A stretch of 64,000 nucleotides of DNA from JACMQX01 sp040385105 (GTDB taxonomy: Bacteria > Pseudomonadota > Gammaproteobacteria > Burkholderiales > Burkholderiaceae_C): positions 111,438 to 175,437 of the forward strand of contig JAZKHY010000015.1 of NCBI GenBank assembly GCA_040385105.1. The letters run 5' to 3'. Positions 50,397 to 58,337 of the stretch are shown one piece after another. The position numbers were made by a program, and so were the translations under genes. The notes under the pieces were generated by a model. That model ran no database searches. It had not been told where the DNA came from and worked only from the letters and a program-made list of their open reading frames with translations. Numbering within the stretch: position 1 is the first letter of the stretch; every line of letters begins with the position of its first letter.

Positions 50397-50816
50397 ATGC
50401 ACGACCTTGCCACCCTCCAGACCCTGATCGCTTCCCTGTTCCCCGGCCTCATGGGCGTGCGCCTGACGCTGGTGGAGCCCGACAGGGTGCTGGCTGAAAT
50501 GGAAGTCCGCCCCGACCTGTGCACCGCCGGCGGCATCCTGCACGGTGGCGCCTACATGGCATTTGCCGACACGCTGGGCGCGGTGGGGACTGTCGTCAAC
50601 CTGGAGGCCGGCAAGCGCACGACCACAACGGACTCCAGCACCAAGTTCATGGCCGGGGCGAAGGTGGGCACCACCGTGACGGGCGAATCCATTGCGCTGC
50701 ACCGAGGGCGCACCACACAGGTCTGGCAGACCTCCATCCGCAATGCGGACGGCAAGCTCTGCGCGGTGGTGACGCAGACGCAGCTGGTGATGGAGGCTGC
50801 GGCTCGCGCCGGGTGA
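50397..50816 (+). CDS. PaaI-family hotdog thioesterase
   Basis: A 139-residue single-domain hotdog-fold protein with GGILHGGAYMAFADTLGAVGT, the conserved HGG-AD(E) active-site region of PaaI/YigI-type acyl-CoA thioesterases, followed by TTDSSTKFMAGAKVGTTVTG. It probably hydrolyses aromatic or medium-chain acyl-CoA in the cytoplasm; the true substrate is unknown. It lies 64 bases after the DUF1631 gene and its stop is near a terminator that serves the opposite strand. Confidence 0.88.
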   Translation: MHDLATLQTLIASLFPGLMGVRLTLVEPDRVLAEMEVRPDLCTAGGILHGGAYMAFADTLGAVGTVVNLEAGKRTTTTDSSTKFMAGAKVGTTVTGESIALHRGRTTQVWQTSIRNADGKLCAVVTQTQLVMEAAARAG

Positions 50817-50828
50817 TCCCCGGGAATG

Positions 50829-50851
50829 AAAAAGCCGCCCGAAGGCGGCTT
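50829..50851 (-). terminator. Rho-independent terminator of the minus-strand lipoprotein gene
   Basis: AAGCCGCC (50832-50839) and GGCGGCTT (50844-50851) make an 8-base stem with a CGAA loop; on the minus strand the stem is followed by TTTTT (50829-50833 as A on plus). It ends the transcript of the lipoprotein gene at 50874-51791. Confidence 0.88.
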
Positions 50852-50873
50852 GGAAAACCGGGGGGCTTTGCCC

Positions 50874-51791
50874 TTACATCGAGAATTCCTGTGTCGCACC
50901 GCCGGTGGGGGTGAAACGGACCTTGTGGGTGCCGTAGTCAACTTCAATGACGAACACGCCGGCGTAGGAGAACTTGATGATGCCTGCCACATCCTTGTCG
51001 GTGACATAGTTGTAGTCAACCGGGGTGGGCGTGGTGACGTCGAACGTCACTTCGAGCGTTTCAGGGACGCCAGGGGTCGCGGGCACGCCGAAGTCTGCCA
51101 GCTTGATGGTGGCGGAATACTTGCCGTTCACCGTGGTGCGCTCAAGGTTGCCTTCAATCCTGCGGTAGTCGACAACGAAATTGGCCAGCTTGACCGTAGA
51201 TGAGGTGCCGACCTTCACCGTGGCGTTCAGCGTGATCTTGGCGCCTGTGTAGTCCGGAGACGAGCCTTGCAGGTTGGTGACTACCTGATTGCCGGTGTAG
51301 GTGTACGTCGCGGTTTTGCCATCTGAGCCTTCGCCGGTGATCTTCAGGGGATTGGAAGTATCAATGTCGAACGTGATGGTGTAGGACGCAGTGCCAGGGT
51401 CGGTGGAGCGAACAATCTTGGCCTTGCCATCGAGCGTCGCATCACCGATCTTGCAGTTGGTGTAAGTAACGATGCTTGTTTCGTAGGCGAACGTCGACGT
51501 ACCACCGGCGCCAGAGTTTGAGCATACGGGAGCGGTATAGCCCACTGCTGCAGGCGTTTCGAGGCCGGTAGGCGCAAGCATCAGGTCCAGGTTGCCGTAG
51601 AAACCGGCATCCACACCGTCAATCGCGAACCCGGCGGCGCTTTCCATTCCGGCAGACAGGCCTGCCAGCGTTGCAACCGTTACATTGCTGCTGGTAGTTG
51701 CAGCAGCGGGCGCTGCATCGTCGCTGCCGCCGCAGGCGACCAGGGTTGCTGCTGCGACGGTGCACAGCAGTGTCTTCATCCAGTTCTTCAT
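50874..51791 (-). CDS. Lipoprotein of unknown function, composition unlike its neighbours
   Basis: A 305-residue predicted lipoprotein. The signal MKNWMKTLLCTVAAATLVAC ends in a lipobox (Cys20), followed by GGSDDAAPAAATTSS. The mature part is rich in Thr, Gly, Asp and Asn with few charged helices and many alternating strand-like stretches; two cysteines (VCSNSG, TNCKIG) may bond. I recognise no family. Two 60-base lines I counted have about 57-58% GC, clearly below the adjoining genes. AGGAG 7 bases before the ATG at 51791 supports that start. It is alone between smg and a terminator, with a palindrome upstream. Rapid divergence or transfer is possible. Confidence 0.75.
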   Translation of the reverse strand: MKNWMKTLLCTVAAATLVACGGSDDAAPAAATTSSNVTVATLAGLSAGMESAAGFAIDGVDAGFYGNLDLMLAPTGLETPAAVGYTAPVCSNSGAGGTSTFAYETSIVTYTNCKIGDATLDGKAKIVRSTDPGTASYTITFDIDTSNPLKITGEGSDGKTATYTYTGNQVVTNLQGSSPDYTGAKITLNATVKVGTSSTVKLANFVVDYRRIEGNLERTTVNGKYSATIKLADFGVPATPGVPETLEVTFDVTTPTPVDYNYVTDKDVAGIIKFSYAGVFVIEVDYGTHKVRFTPTGGATQEFSM

Positions 51792-51899
51792 GGGTACTCT
51801 CCTAGTTGATGTCATGTCAGCCTCAATGCGAAGGGCACGAGCTTCATGTTTGAGAGTAACAAAGAACAACAGGTTGAAACATCCCGTGTTTGTGGGACC

Positions 51900-51922
51900 G
51901 CACCCCTTGATCAAGGGGGTGC
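51900..51922. repeat. Near-perfect palindrome between smg and the lipoprotein gene
   Basis: CCCCTTGATCAAGGGG (51903-51918) is a perfect 16-base palindrome; with flanks it becomes GCA-CCCC ... GGGG-G-TGC with one bulged G. It sits 20 bases after the smg stop (minus strand) and 109 bases before the lipoprotein start. No T-run follows, so an operator or a Rho-assisted hairpin is as likely as a terminator. Confidence 0.5.
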
Positions 51923-51941
51923 CCCTGGAGAAACGAGAACT

Positions 51942-52442
51942 TCAGTGGGCGATGCGGTCCTGCGCGTCGTCACAAAGTTCATCGAGCACCAGTGCGTCGG
52001 GCTCTTCGCCGAAGCTCCAGTACACCATCAGCACGATGATCTTGAGGTCGTCCAGCGAGACAGGGTCGCCGGGCGCGGCCATGGCGCGGTCCATGACGAT
52101 TTCGCGCATGGCAGGCGGCAGCACGCCGGAAGATTCGAGGAAGCTCACGAAGCCCAGGCACTCGGCGCCCAGGTGGTCCTGCTCGGCCACCGAGTACACA
52201 CGCAGGCTGTCCGCCGACTGGCCGGGCAGCAGGGTGTCGTTCAGGAGAATGTCGGCGGCGGGGCCGGTACCCAGCGGCGTGCCGTGGGCGGCGAGGTTCA
52301 GGCCTTCCAGCCAGGCCAGGGCCTGCTGGATCTCGTCGGCTTCAAAGCCGACGGCGCTCAGCTTGCGTCCCAGTTGCTGCGGCTCGGGACACGCATCGCC
52401 TCGCCAGTAATTTTCGTAGACGAACACGAGCACTTCAAACAT
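51942..52442 (-). CDS. smg: Smg family protein (DUF494)
   Basis: A 166-residue acidic protein that starts MFEVLVFVYENYW, as all Smg proteins do, with the family pattern LGRKLSAVGFEADEIQQALAWL and a C-terminal DLKIIVLMVYWSFGEEPD. Smg is conserved next to dprA in many beta- and gammaproteobacteria; its function is unknown. It starts 64 bases downstream of the dprA stop and is co-oriented, fitting the usual order dprA-smg. In relatives topA commonly follows, whereas here the lipoprotein gene does. Confidence 0.93.
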   Translation of the reverse strand: MFEVLVFVYENYWRGDACPEPQQLGRKLSAVGFEADEIQQALAWLEGLNLAAHGTPLGTGPAADILLNDTLLPGQSADSLRVYSVAEQDHLGAECLGFVSFLESSGVLPPAMREIVMDRAMAAPGDPVSLDDLKIIVLMVYWSFGEEPDALVLDELCDDAQDRIAH

Positions 52443-52506
52443 GCCCCAATATAGCGCAGAACGCCGGCCGTGTGAAAAAAGCAGCGCGGGTGGAACCCTG
52501 GGAAGC

Positions 52507-53691
52507 TCAGGCCCTGGCCACGCGCTGGTAGAGGCCGCCCGGCAGGCGCGCCACCTGGCCTTCAAGCTCCAGTTCCAGCAGATGGGCCAGCAAGTCGGCA
52601 GGGGCGGTGCCGGTGCGTGCAACCAGCGCGTCCAGGCTGACCGGGTCGAAACCCATGGTGTCCAGCAGGTCGGCGCAGGGTGATGCGCCTGTGTCTTCTT
52701 CCGTGCCTTCATCGGCCTCGCCGCCGGCCGCAAGGGGCGCGGCGGCACCTGTGGCGGAGGGCATGCGCAATTCTTCCAGCACATCCTGCGCCGACTCCAC
52801 CAGCTTGGCGCCCTGGCGGATCAGCGCATGGCAGCCGCGAGACTGCGGCGAGTGGATCGAGCCCGGAATGGCAAACACGTCCTTGCCCTGCTCCACCGCC
52901 ATCCGCGCGGTGATGAGCGAGCCCGACTGCAGCGCGGCCTCCACCACCAGGGTGCCCTGCGCCAGCGCCGCGATGATGCGGTTGCGCTTGGGAAAGTTGG
53001 ACTGGATGGGCGGCGTGCCGAGCGGGAATTCGCTGATGATCAGGCCGCTTCGCGCGATGCGGTGCGCCAGGTCCAGGTGGCGCTTGGGGTAGACGCGGTC
53101 CAGCCCGGTGCCGATGACGGCGATGGTGCTGAGGTGCTGGACCGGGTGCAGGTGCAGACGGCCGCCGCCGGCATCAAAGGCCTCCAGCGCGCCCAGGTGG
53201 GCGGCACCGTCCACGCCCAGCGCCAGGCCCGACACGATGGTCAGGCCCGACTCGCCCAGAGCCTTGGCGAACTGCCGCGCATTGCCCTCGCCCTGCGGTG
53301 TCGGGTTGCGGCTGCCCACGATCGCAATGCTGCGCTCCGGGTCGGGCGCCAGGTGCGTCGCCCCCATCATGTACAGCATCAGCGGCGGGTCTTCCATGGC
53401 CAGCAGGGCCGGCGGGTAAGCGGCATGGCCCAGCGCGACGATGCTGCGGCTGCCGGGGCCTTCGCCATGCAGCCAATGCCATGTGGTGTCCAGCAGCGCC
53501 GCCAGGTCCGGTGGTTCGTCGCGCAGGGCTGCGCATTGCGCGGGCGTCGCCACAAGGGCAAGGGCTTCAGGGCTTTGGGCAAAGATGGCAGGCGGCAGGC
53601 CAAATGTAGCCAGCAGCTTGCGGGCCCTGTCGTTGCCAATGCCGGGCGTCAGCGTCAGGCGCAGCCAGCCGGCGAGTTCATCGCGCTCCAT
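52507..53691 (-). CDS. dprA: DNA-processing protein DprA (Smf)
   Basis: DprA protects incoming single-stranded DNA during natural transformation and loads RecA. The 394-residue protein has the Rossmann-like domain with VGSRNPTPQGEGNARQFA and SGLALGVDGAAHLGALEA, the STIAVIGTGLDRVYPKRH segment, and the conserved FPKRNRIIAALAQGTLVVEA with SGSLITARMAVEQGKDVFAIPG. The C-terminal winged-helix (LLDTMGFDPVSLDALVARTG) is typical. A short extra loop of about 14 residues lies between LEAFDAG and the STIAVIG strand. It is preceded by the LysM gene, 75 bases away, and followed by smg. Confidence 0.96.
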   Translation of the reverse strand: MERDELAGWLRLTLTPGIGNDRARKLLATFGLPPAIFAQSPEALALVATPAQCAALRDEPPDLAALLDTTWHWLHGEGPGSRSIVALGHAAYPPALLAMEDPPLMLYMMGATHLAPDPERSIAIVGSRNPTPQGEGNARQFAKALGESGLTIVSGLALGVDGAAHLGALEAFDAGGGRLHLHPVQHLSTIAVIGTGLDRVYPKRHLDLAHRIARSGLIISEFPLGTPPIQSNFPKRNRIIAALAQGTLVVEAALQSGSLITARMAVEQGKDVFAIPGSIHSPQSRGCHALIRQGAKLVESAQDVLEELRMPSATGAAAPLAAGGEADEGTEEDTGASPCADLLDTMGFDPVSLDALVARTGTAPADLLAHLLELELEGQVARLPGGLYQRVARA

Positions 53692-53766
53692 GTCGTCGGG
53701 AACCGGGAAAGTGTGGCCGGTAAGGGCTGTTGGGAGGTGCGTCCGGGCAGCGGCAGCGAAGCCGGC

Positions 53767-55032
53767 TTACTTCGGGTTGGTGACCCGGTCACCGATCTTG
53801 ACGCCGTCCCTGATCTCGAGGATCAGCGCATACGACAGCTTCTCGAACGGGCGGAACACCATCAGCAGGCCATTGCGCTCGTCGGGCAGCTTGATGGGGG
53901 TGCGCACGCCCGGCACGGTACTGTCCACCAGGCGCTCGCCGTCCTTGACGATGGCCATGACATGGCCGCTCTCGATGCCGTCGGCCGTGCCCTTGTTGAT
54001 CACGACCACCTGGTTCTGGGCGGCGTTGCGCACTGCCGAGCCATAGACGGAAACGATCACGCCTTCCAGGGCCTTTTCAGGGGCGCGGGGCGTGTAGCTC
54101 AGCAGCTGGCGCGGCGGCTCGGGCAGCAGGCGGTCGCCGACGCGCATTTCTTCCTTGGAGGAAACGATGTCGATGGTGCCGGGGATGATGTCGGTTGCGG
54201 CCTTGCCGTCCTTGTCCTTGACTTCGGCCGTCGATTCGCCGCGCACCAGCTCGGCCTTGCCGACGTACTGCGCCTCGTAGCCCAACACAACGCCGGTGAC
54301 CGGGTGTTTCAGCGGGGTGGCATTGCGGAACACGCGGTATTCAAAAGGCGTGCCCTTGGCGCCCGTCAGCACGGCGGCGCCCTGGCCGCGTACATAGGCC
54401 CTGTCACCGCGGCTGAGCAGCACGCGGCCTTCCTGGGCGGCCACGATGCGCGGCGCGGCCAGGATCATGGCTTCGTCAACGATGATGGGTTCGGACAGGA
54501 AGGGCTCGATGAGGTTGGACTGCAGCGTGGGCAAGGCGCCGTCGGCCAGGGTCTCGAAGCGGGTGCGGGGCGACACGCGAACCGTTTCGGTCGGAATGCC
54601 GCCGCCCGCGCCGCTGGACCGGGCGCGCAGCGTGGCGCGGCCATTGTTCTTTTCCAGGAAGAGCTGCTGGCCGGGATAGATCAGGTGCGGGTTGCGGATG
54701 TCCTGCATGTTCATGCCCCAGAGCTCGGGCCAGCGCCAGGCGCTCTTGAGGAACATGCCCGAGATGGCCCAGAGCGTGTCACCGCGCTTGACGGTGTAGC
54801 TGTCGGGGGCGGTGGGCGAAAGCTCGGAAAGCGGTACGCCGGTCTGGGCGACCTGCTCGGCCACGGATTTCTGGGTCGGGGTGATGGGGAAGTTCTGCGC
54901 CTGGGCCGGCAGGGTTGCCAGCAGACCGGCCAGTGCGGTGAGGGCGCCGAGGCCCCGCACAAGGGCCGTTGCCGTGCCTGAGGCTGCCACTTTGGTTTGC
55001 GCTGTTGTTCGTTTCGTCATATCTTGCTGCAT
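53767..55032 (-). CDS. Secreted LysM peptidoglycan-binding protein
   Basis: A 421-residue exported protein: a hydrophobic signal at about residues 24-45 (ALTALAGLLATLPAQAQ), then a LysM repeat at about 78-126 (SYTVKRGDTLWAISGMF ... PHLIYPGQQLFLEKN). The remaining 290 residues have the conserved VRVSPRTRFETLADGALPTL and VISVYGSAVRNAAQNQVVVIN parts of the LysM family encoded upstream of dprA in Burkholderiales; this C-terminal part has no known activity. It may bind septal or general peptidoglycan. A second Met is at 55020. It is divergent from def, with a 181-base intergenic region. Confidence 0.9.
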   Translation of the reverse strand: MQQDMTKRTTAQTKVAASGTATALVRGLGALTALAGLLATLPAQAQNFPITPTQKSVAEQVAQTGVPLSELSPTAPDSYTVKRGDTLWAISGMFLKSAWRWPELWGMNMQDIRNPHLIYPGQQLFLEKNNGRATLRARSSGAGGGIPTETVRVSPRTRFETLADGALPTLQSNLIEPFLSEPIIVDEAMILAAPRIVAAQEGRVLLSRGDRAYVRGQGAAVLTGAKGTPFEYRVFRNATPLKHPVTGVVLGYEAQYVGKAELVRGESTAEVKDKDGKAATDIIPGTIDIVSSKEEMRVGDRLLPEPPRQLLSYTPRAPEKALEGVIVSVYGSAVRNAAQNQVVVINKGTADGIESGHVMAIVKDGERLVDSTVPGVRTPIKLPDERNGLLMVFRPFEKLSYALILEIRDGVKIGDRVTNPK

Positions 55033-55136
55033 CTCGGATGCCCCCCGGGCCAGAACCGGGCAGCCTGCTTGGGAGGCCTGTAACCCGGCGGAAATCTTGA
55101 CAAATCACTGGCGATTTTGCGCTCAAGCCCTTGATT

Positions 55137-55154
55137 GGGCAACGATTATTGCCC
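55137..55154. promoter_or_regulatory. Inverted repeat in the def/LysM divergent promoter region
   Basis: GGGCAA (55137-55142) and TTGCCC (55149-55154) form a 6-base-arm dyad around CGATTA. Further features of the same region are TTGACA (55097-55102) and a TAGCGA direct repeat near the def end. An operator or promoter function for the divergent pair is plausible but I could not assign a -10. Confidence 0.35.
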
Positions 55155-55213
55155 GGGGCCGGTGCCCGGAACGCCAAAAGTAGCGAAAATAGCGACACCT
55201 TTTGTGAGTTTTC

Positions 55214-55723
55214 ATGGCTTTACTCCCCATTCTCCGTTTTCCCGACCCCAAACTGAATACCGTGGCCAAACCGGTCGCGGCGGTGGACGCGCGCATCAAG
55301 AGCCTGGTGGCCGACATGCTCGAAACCATGTATGACGCCAACGGCATCGGCCTTGCCGCGACCCAGGTGGATGTGCATGAACGCCTGGTTGTCATCGACG
55401 TGTCGGAAGAGCGCGATGAGCCGCTGGTGCTGATCAACCCGGAAATCACCTGGGCCAGCCCCGACAAGCAGAAGAATGACGAAGGCTGCCTGTCGGTGCC
55501 CGGTATTTACGACGGGGTGGAGCGCTCCACCGCCGTGAAGGTGCGCGCGCTGGACGCCGAAGGCAGGGAGCGGACGATCGAGGCCGAGGGCCTGCTGTCC
55601 GTCTGCATCCAGCACGAGATGGACCACCTGCTGGGCAAGGTGTTCGTCGAGTACCTGTCTCCGCTCAAGCGGAACCGCATCAAGACCAAGATGCTCAAAC
55701 TCCAGCGCGAGGACCGTGAGTAG
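55214..55723 (+). CDS. def: Peptide deformylase
   Basis: Removes the N-formyl group from new polypeptides. The 169-residue metalloenzyme has the three family motifs: GIGLAATQ (residues 44-51), EGCLSVPG with metal ligand Cys92, and QHEMDH with His134, catalytic Glu135 and His138. Length equals E. coli Def (169). fmt, which adds the formyl group in the same cycle, lies 553 bases downstream, with a lipoprotein gene between them. Confidence 0.98.
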   Translation: MALLPILRFPDPKLNTVAKPVAAVDARIKSLVADMLETMYDANGIGLAATQVDVHERLVVIDVSEERDEPLVLINPEITWASPDKQKNDEGCLSVPGIYDGVERSTAVKVRALDAEGRERTIEAEGLLSVCIQHEMDHLLGKVFVEYLSPLKRNRIKTKMLKLQREDRE

Positions 55724-55756
55724 CCGCCCACAGCCTGCGCGCGGGGAGACATCACC

Positions 55757-56239
55757 ATGACATCAAGGTTCCTGGCCGCCTGCCTGGCGGCATGCGTGCT
55801 CGCCGGTTGCGCCGGCATTGCGCAGAACACCCCTCCCGGGACGGCTCGCGAACAGGTTCTGCAGAATCTTGGCAAGCCCACGGCGACTTACCCGCTGCCC
55901 GCCGGCACCAGGCTGCAGTATTCTGGCCAGCCCTCGGGCCGGCAGGTCTACAACATTGACCTGGACGCCGCCGGCAAGGTGGTGGCCGTCACCCAGATGA
56001 TGCAGCCCGGCGTGCTCAACCGCTTTGCCGGCGGCGGCGTCACGGCCGCGGACCTGCAGCGCGACATCGGCCCGCCGGCCATGGTCGGCAAGGTGTACCA
56101 CTTCCCGGGCAATGTCTGGACCTGGCGCTGGGAAGAGATGGGGATCCCCCGCCTGTTCCATGCCTATGTCAATCCGCAGGGCATGGTCGAGCGCGCGCTG
56201 AGCACCGACGAGCCGATCCGCCCCTGGGTTTCCGACTGA
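55757..56239 (+). CDS. BamE-like (SmpA/OmlA) outer-membrane lipoprotein
   Basis: A 160-residue predicted lipoprotein. MTSRFLAACLAACVLAGC gives a lipobox with Cys18. The mature domain has the SmpA/OmlA-like pattern REQVLQNLGKPTATYPLPAG and YNIDLDAAGKVVAVTQM, twice repeated in form (RDIGPPAMVGKVYHFPGNVW ... MVERALS). It is not BamE itself, which is shorter, but probably shares its fold, used by proteins that assist barrel assembly. It lies 33 bases after def and 37 before fmt, so all three may be co-transcribed. Confidence 0.7.
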   Translation: MTSRFLAACLAACVLAGCAGIAQNTPPGTAREQVLQNLGKPTATYPLPAGTRLQYSGQPSGRQVYNIDLDAAGKVVAVTQMMQPGVLNRFAGGGVTAADLQRDIGPPAMVGKVYHFPGNVWTWRWEEMGIPRLFHAYVNPQGMVERALSTDEPIRPWVSD

Positions 56240-56276
56240 ACGGCGGGCACCGGCCAATCTGACCGACACTTCCCGC

Positions 56277-57248
56277 ATGCGCGTCATATTTGCAGGCACC
56301 CCCGAATTCGCCCGAACCGCCCTGGAGCGCCTTCACGGCGCGGGCTTTGACATCGCCCTGGTGTTGAGCCAGCCCGACCGGCCTGCCGGGCGGGGCATGA
56401 AGCTGCAGGCCTCGCCGGTCAAGCAGTTCGCGCTGGAGAAAGGCATCCCGGTCGCGCAGCCGCGCAGCCTGCGGCTGGACGGCAAGTACCCCGAAGACGC
56501 CGCAGCGGCGAAAGCCGCCATTGAGGCGGCACGGGCCGACGTGATGGTGGTGGCGGCCTACGGCCTCATCCTGCCGCAGTGGGTGCTCGATACCCCCGCG
56601 AAGGGCTGCCTGAACATCCATGCCTCGCTGCTGCCGCGCTGGCGCGGCGCCGCGCCGATCCACCGCGCCATCGAGGCGGGTGATGCCGAAACCGGCATCA
56701 CCATCATGCAGATGGATGCGGGCCTGGACACCGGTGACATGCTGCTCGTCGAGCGCATGGCCATCAGGGCGGACGACACCACGGGCAGCCTGCATGACAG
56801 GCTGGCGGTGCTCGGCGGGCGGCTGGTTGTCGAGGCGCTGGAGATTGCGGCCTGCGGCGGCTTCAGGCCGGTGAAGCAGCCGCAGGAAGGCGTGACTTAC
56901 GCCAGCAAGATCGACAAGCATGAAGCCGCCATCGACTGGGCGCAGCCTGCCGGGCTCGTCGCGCGGCGCGTTCGGGCGTTCAACCCGTTCCCGGGGGCGG
57001 CCACGCAGCTGGATGGGGAGACGCTCAAGGTCTGGGCCGCGCAGGAAGATGCCTCAGGCGCCGCTGCGCCGGCCGGTACGGTCGTCGCGGTGGATGAACG
57101 CAGCTTCAGTGTGGCCGCGGGCGACGGTGCGGTCCGCATCGCCGAAGTCCAGCGCCCCGGCGGCAAGCGGCTGAAGGTGGCCGACTTCCTGCGCGGCTTT
57201 GACCTCAAGGCCGGCATGCGCTTTGAGACTCCGGGCGCCCAGGCGTGA
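56277..57248 (+). CDS. fmt: Methionyl-tRNA formyltransferase
   Basis: Transfers a formyl group from 10-formyl-tetrahydrofolate to Met-tRNA(fMet). The 323-residue protein starts MRVIFAGTPEFA and has the active-site residues Asn113 and His115 in LNIHASLLPRWRGAAPI and Asp151 in DAGLDTGDML, with the C-terminal tRNA-recognition barrel (WAAQEDASGAAAPAGT ...). E. coli Fmt has 315 residues. AzlC follows 10 bases downstream on the same strand. Confidence 0.98.
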   Translation: MRVIFAGTPEFARTALERLHGAGFDIALVLSQPDRPAGRGMKLQASPVKQFALEKGIPVAQPRSLRLDGKYPEDAAAAKAAIEAARADVMVVAAYGLILPQWVLDTPAKGCLNIHASLLPRWRGAAPIHRAIEAGDAETGITIMQMDAGLDTGDMLLVERMAIRADDTTGSLHDRLAVLGGRLVVEALEIAACGGFRPVKQPQEGVTYASKIDKHEAAIDWAQPAGLVARRVRAFNPFPGAATQLDGETLKVWAAQEDASGAAAPAGTVVAVDERSFSVAAGDGAVRIAEVQRPGGKRLKVADFLRGFDLKAGMRFETPGAQA

Positions 57249-57258
57249 CCGGCCGCTG

Positions 57259-57999
57259 ATGTTCGCCGCGCCCCGCAACTACAGGCACCCCGAATTCCGC
57301 CAGGGCGTGCGCGACATGTGGCCGCAGGCGCCGGGCATCGCGGCCTGGGGCCTGATGACGGGCGTGGCCATGGTCAAGTCGGGCATGAGCGTGGTGGAGT
57401 CGCTGCTGATGGCGCTGCTGGTGTTTGCCGGCAGCTCGCAGCTGGCGGCCATCCCGCTGATCATTGCCGGCGCGCCGCTGTGGGTCATCCTGGCCACGGG
57501 CTTCTGCGTCAACCTGCGCTTTGTCGTGTTCAGCCTGCACCTGCGGCCCTACCTGATGCACCTGCCGCGCTGGGAGCGCATGATGCACGGCTACCTCACG
57601 GCCGACCTGACCTATGTGCTGTTCACCCGGCGCTTCGTGCACCCGGCGGAGACGGCCGAAGGCCGGCGCGCGCAGGAGGCCTACCTGTCGGGCAACTGTT
57701 TCCTGAACTGGGCCAGCTGGGTCGGCGCCAGCGTGGTCGGCATCGTGCTGGCCAACTTCATCCCGGCGCACTGGGGCCTGGGCTTTGCCGGCATCCTGTG
57801 CCTGGTGGGCATCATGTGCTCACTGGCCAGCACGAAGCTGCGCATCGTGTCGGCGGCTGTCGCTGCCGTGGCCGCCGTCGCTGCCTATGCGTTGCCGCTC
57901 AAGCTCAACATCGTGGTGGCGATTGCCGCCGCTGTGCTGCTGTGCCTGGCGATTGAAAAACGGGTGGACCCGCAGGCCGCCGCAAAGGCGCACGGATGA
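57259..57999 (+). CDS. azlC: AzlC-family transporter subunit (branched-chain amino acid export)
   Basis: A 246-residue membrane protein with about six to eight hydrophobic segments. It shows the AzlC signatures GLMTGVAMVKSGMSVVES and AGSSQLAAIPLIIAGAPLWVI, NLRFVVFSLHLRP, and a gated exporter topology. With AzlD it forms the two-part LIV-E family pump that exports leucine, isoleucine, valine or analogues such as azaleucine. The start ATG at 57259 follows the fmt stop by 10 bases; the azlD ATG overlaps its stop by 4 bases (ATGA). Confidence 0.9.
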   Translation: MFAAPRNYRHPEFRQGVRDMWPQAPGIAAWGLMTGVAMVKSGMSVVESLLMALLVFAGSSQLAAIPLIIAGAPLWVILATGFCVNLRFVVFSLHLRPYLMHLPRWERMMHGYLTADLTYVLFTRRFVHPAETAEGRRAQEAYLSGNCFLNWASWVGASVVGIVLANFIPAHWGLGFAGILCLVGIMCSLASTKLRIVSAAVAAVAAVAAYALPLKLNIVVAIAAAVLLCLAIEKRVDPQAAAKAHG

Positions 58000-58331
58000 C
58001 CGGCACCGACCTCTGGACCCTGGCCATCATTGCCGGCCTGGCCTGCGTGACGGTGGTGGCGCGCAGCTTCTTCTTCATTTCCAGCAAGCCCTGGAGCCTG
58101 CCGCACTGGGCGCAGCGCGGCCTGCAGTACGCGCCCATTGCCGCGCTGTCGGCGGTAGTGCTGCCCGAGATCGTGATGGCGCAGGGCCAGCTCATCGGCA
58201 CCTGGATGGATGCGCGCATCTTCGGCGCTCTGGCCGGGGCGCTGGCCTACTGGTGGCGGCGCGACGTGCTCGCCACCATCGTGCTGGGCATGGCGGTGTA
58301 CCTGCCGCTGCACCTGGGGCTGGGCTGGTAG
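57996..58331 (+). CDS. azlD: AzlD-family transporter subunit
   Basis: A 111-residue protein with three to four hydrophobic segments, including LAIIAGLACVTVVARSFFFI and RRDVLATIVLGMAVYLPLHL. It is the small partner of AzlC in the LIV-E exporter. The start at 57996 overlaps the azlC stop, which shows translational coupling. It ends 6 bases before the stop of the convergent desaturase gene. Confidence 0.9.
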   Translation: MTGTDLWTLAIIAGLACVTVVARSFFFISSKPWSLPHWAQRGLQYAPIAALSAVVLPEIVMAQGQLIGTWMDARIFGALAGALAYWWRRDVLATIVLGMAVYLPLHLGLGW

Positions 58332-58337
58332 GTCCTC

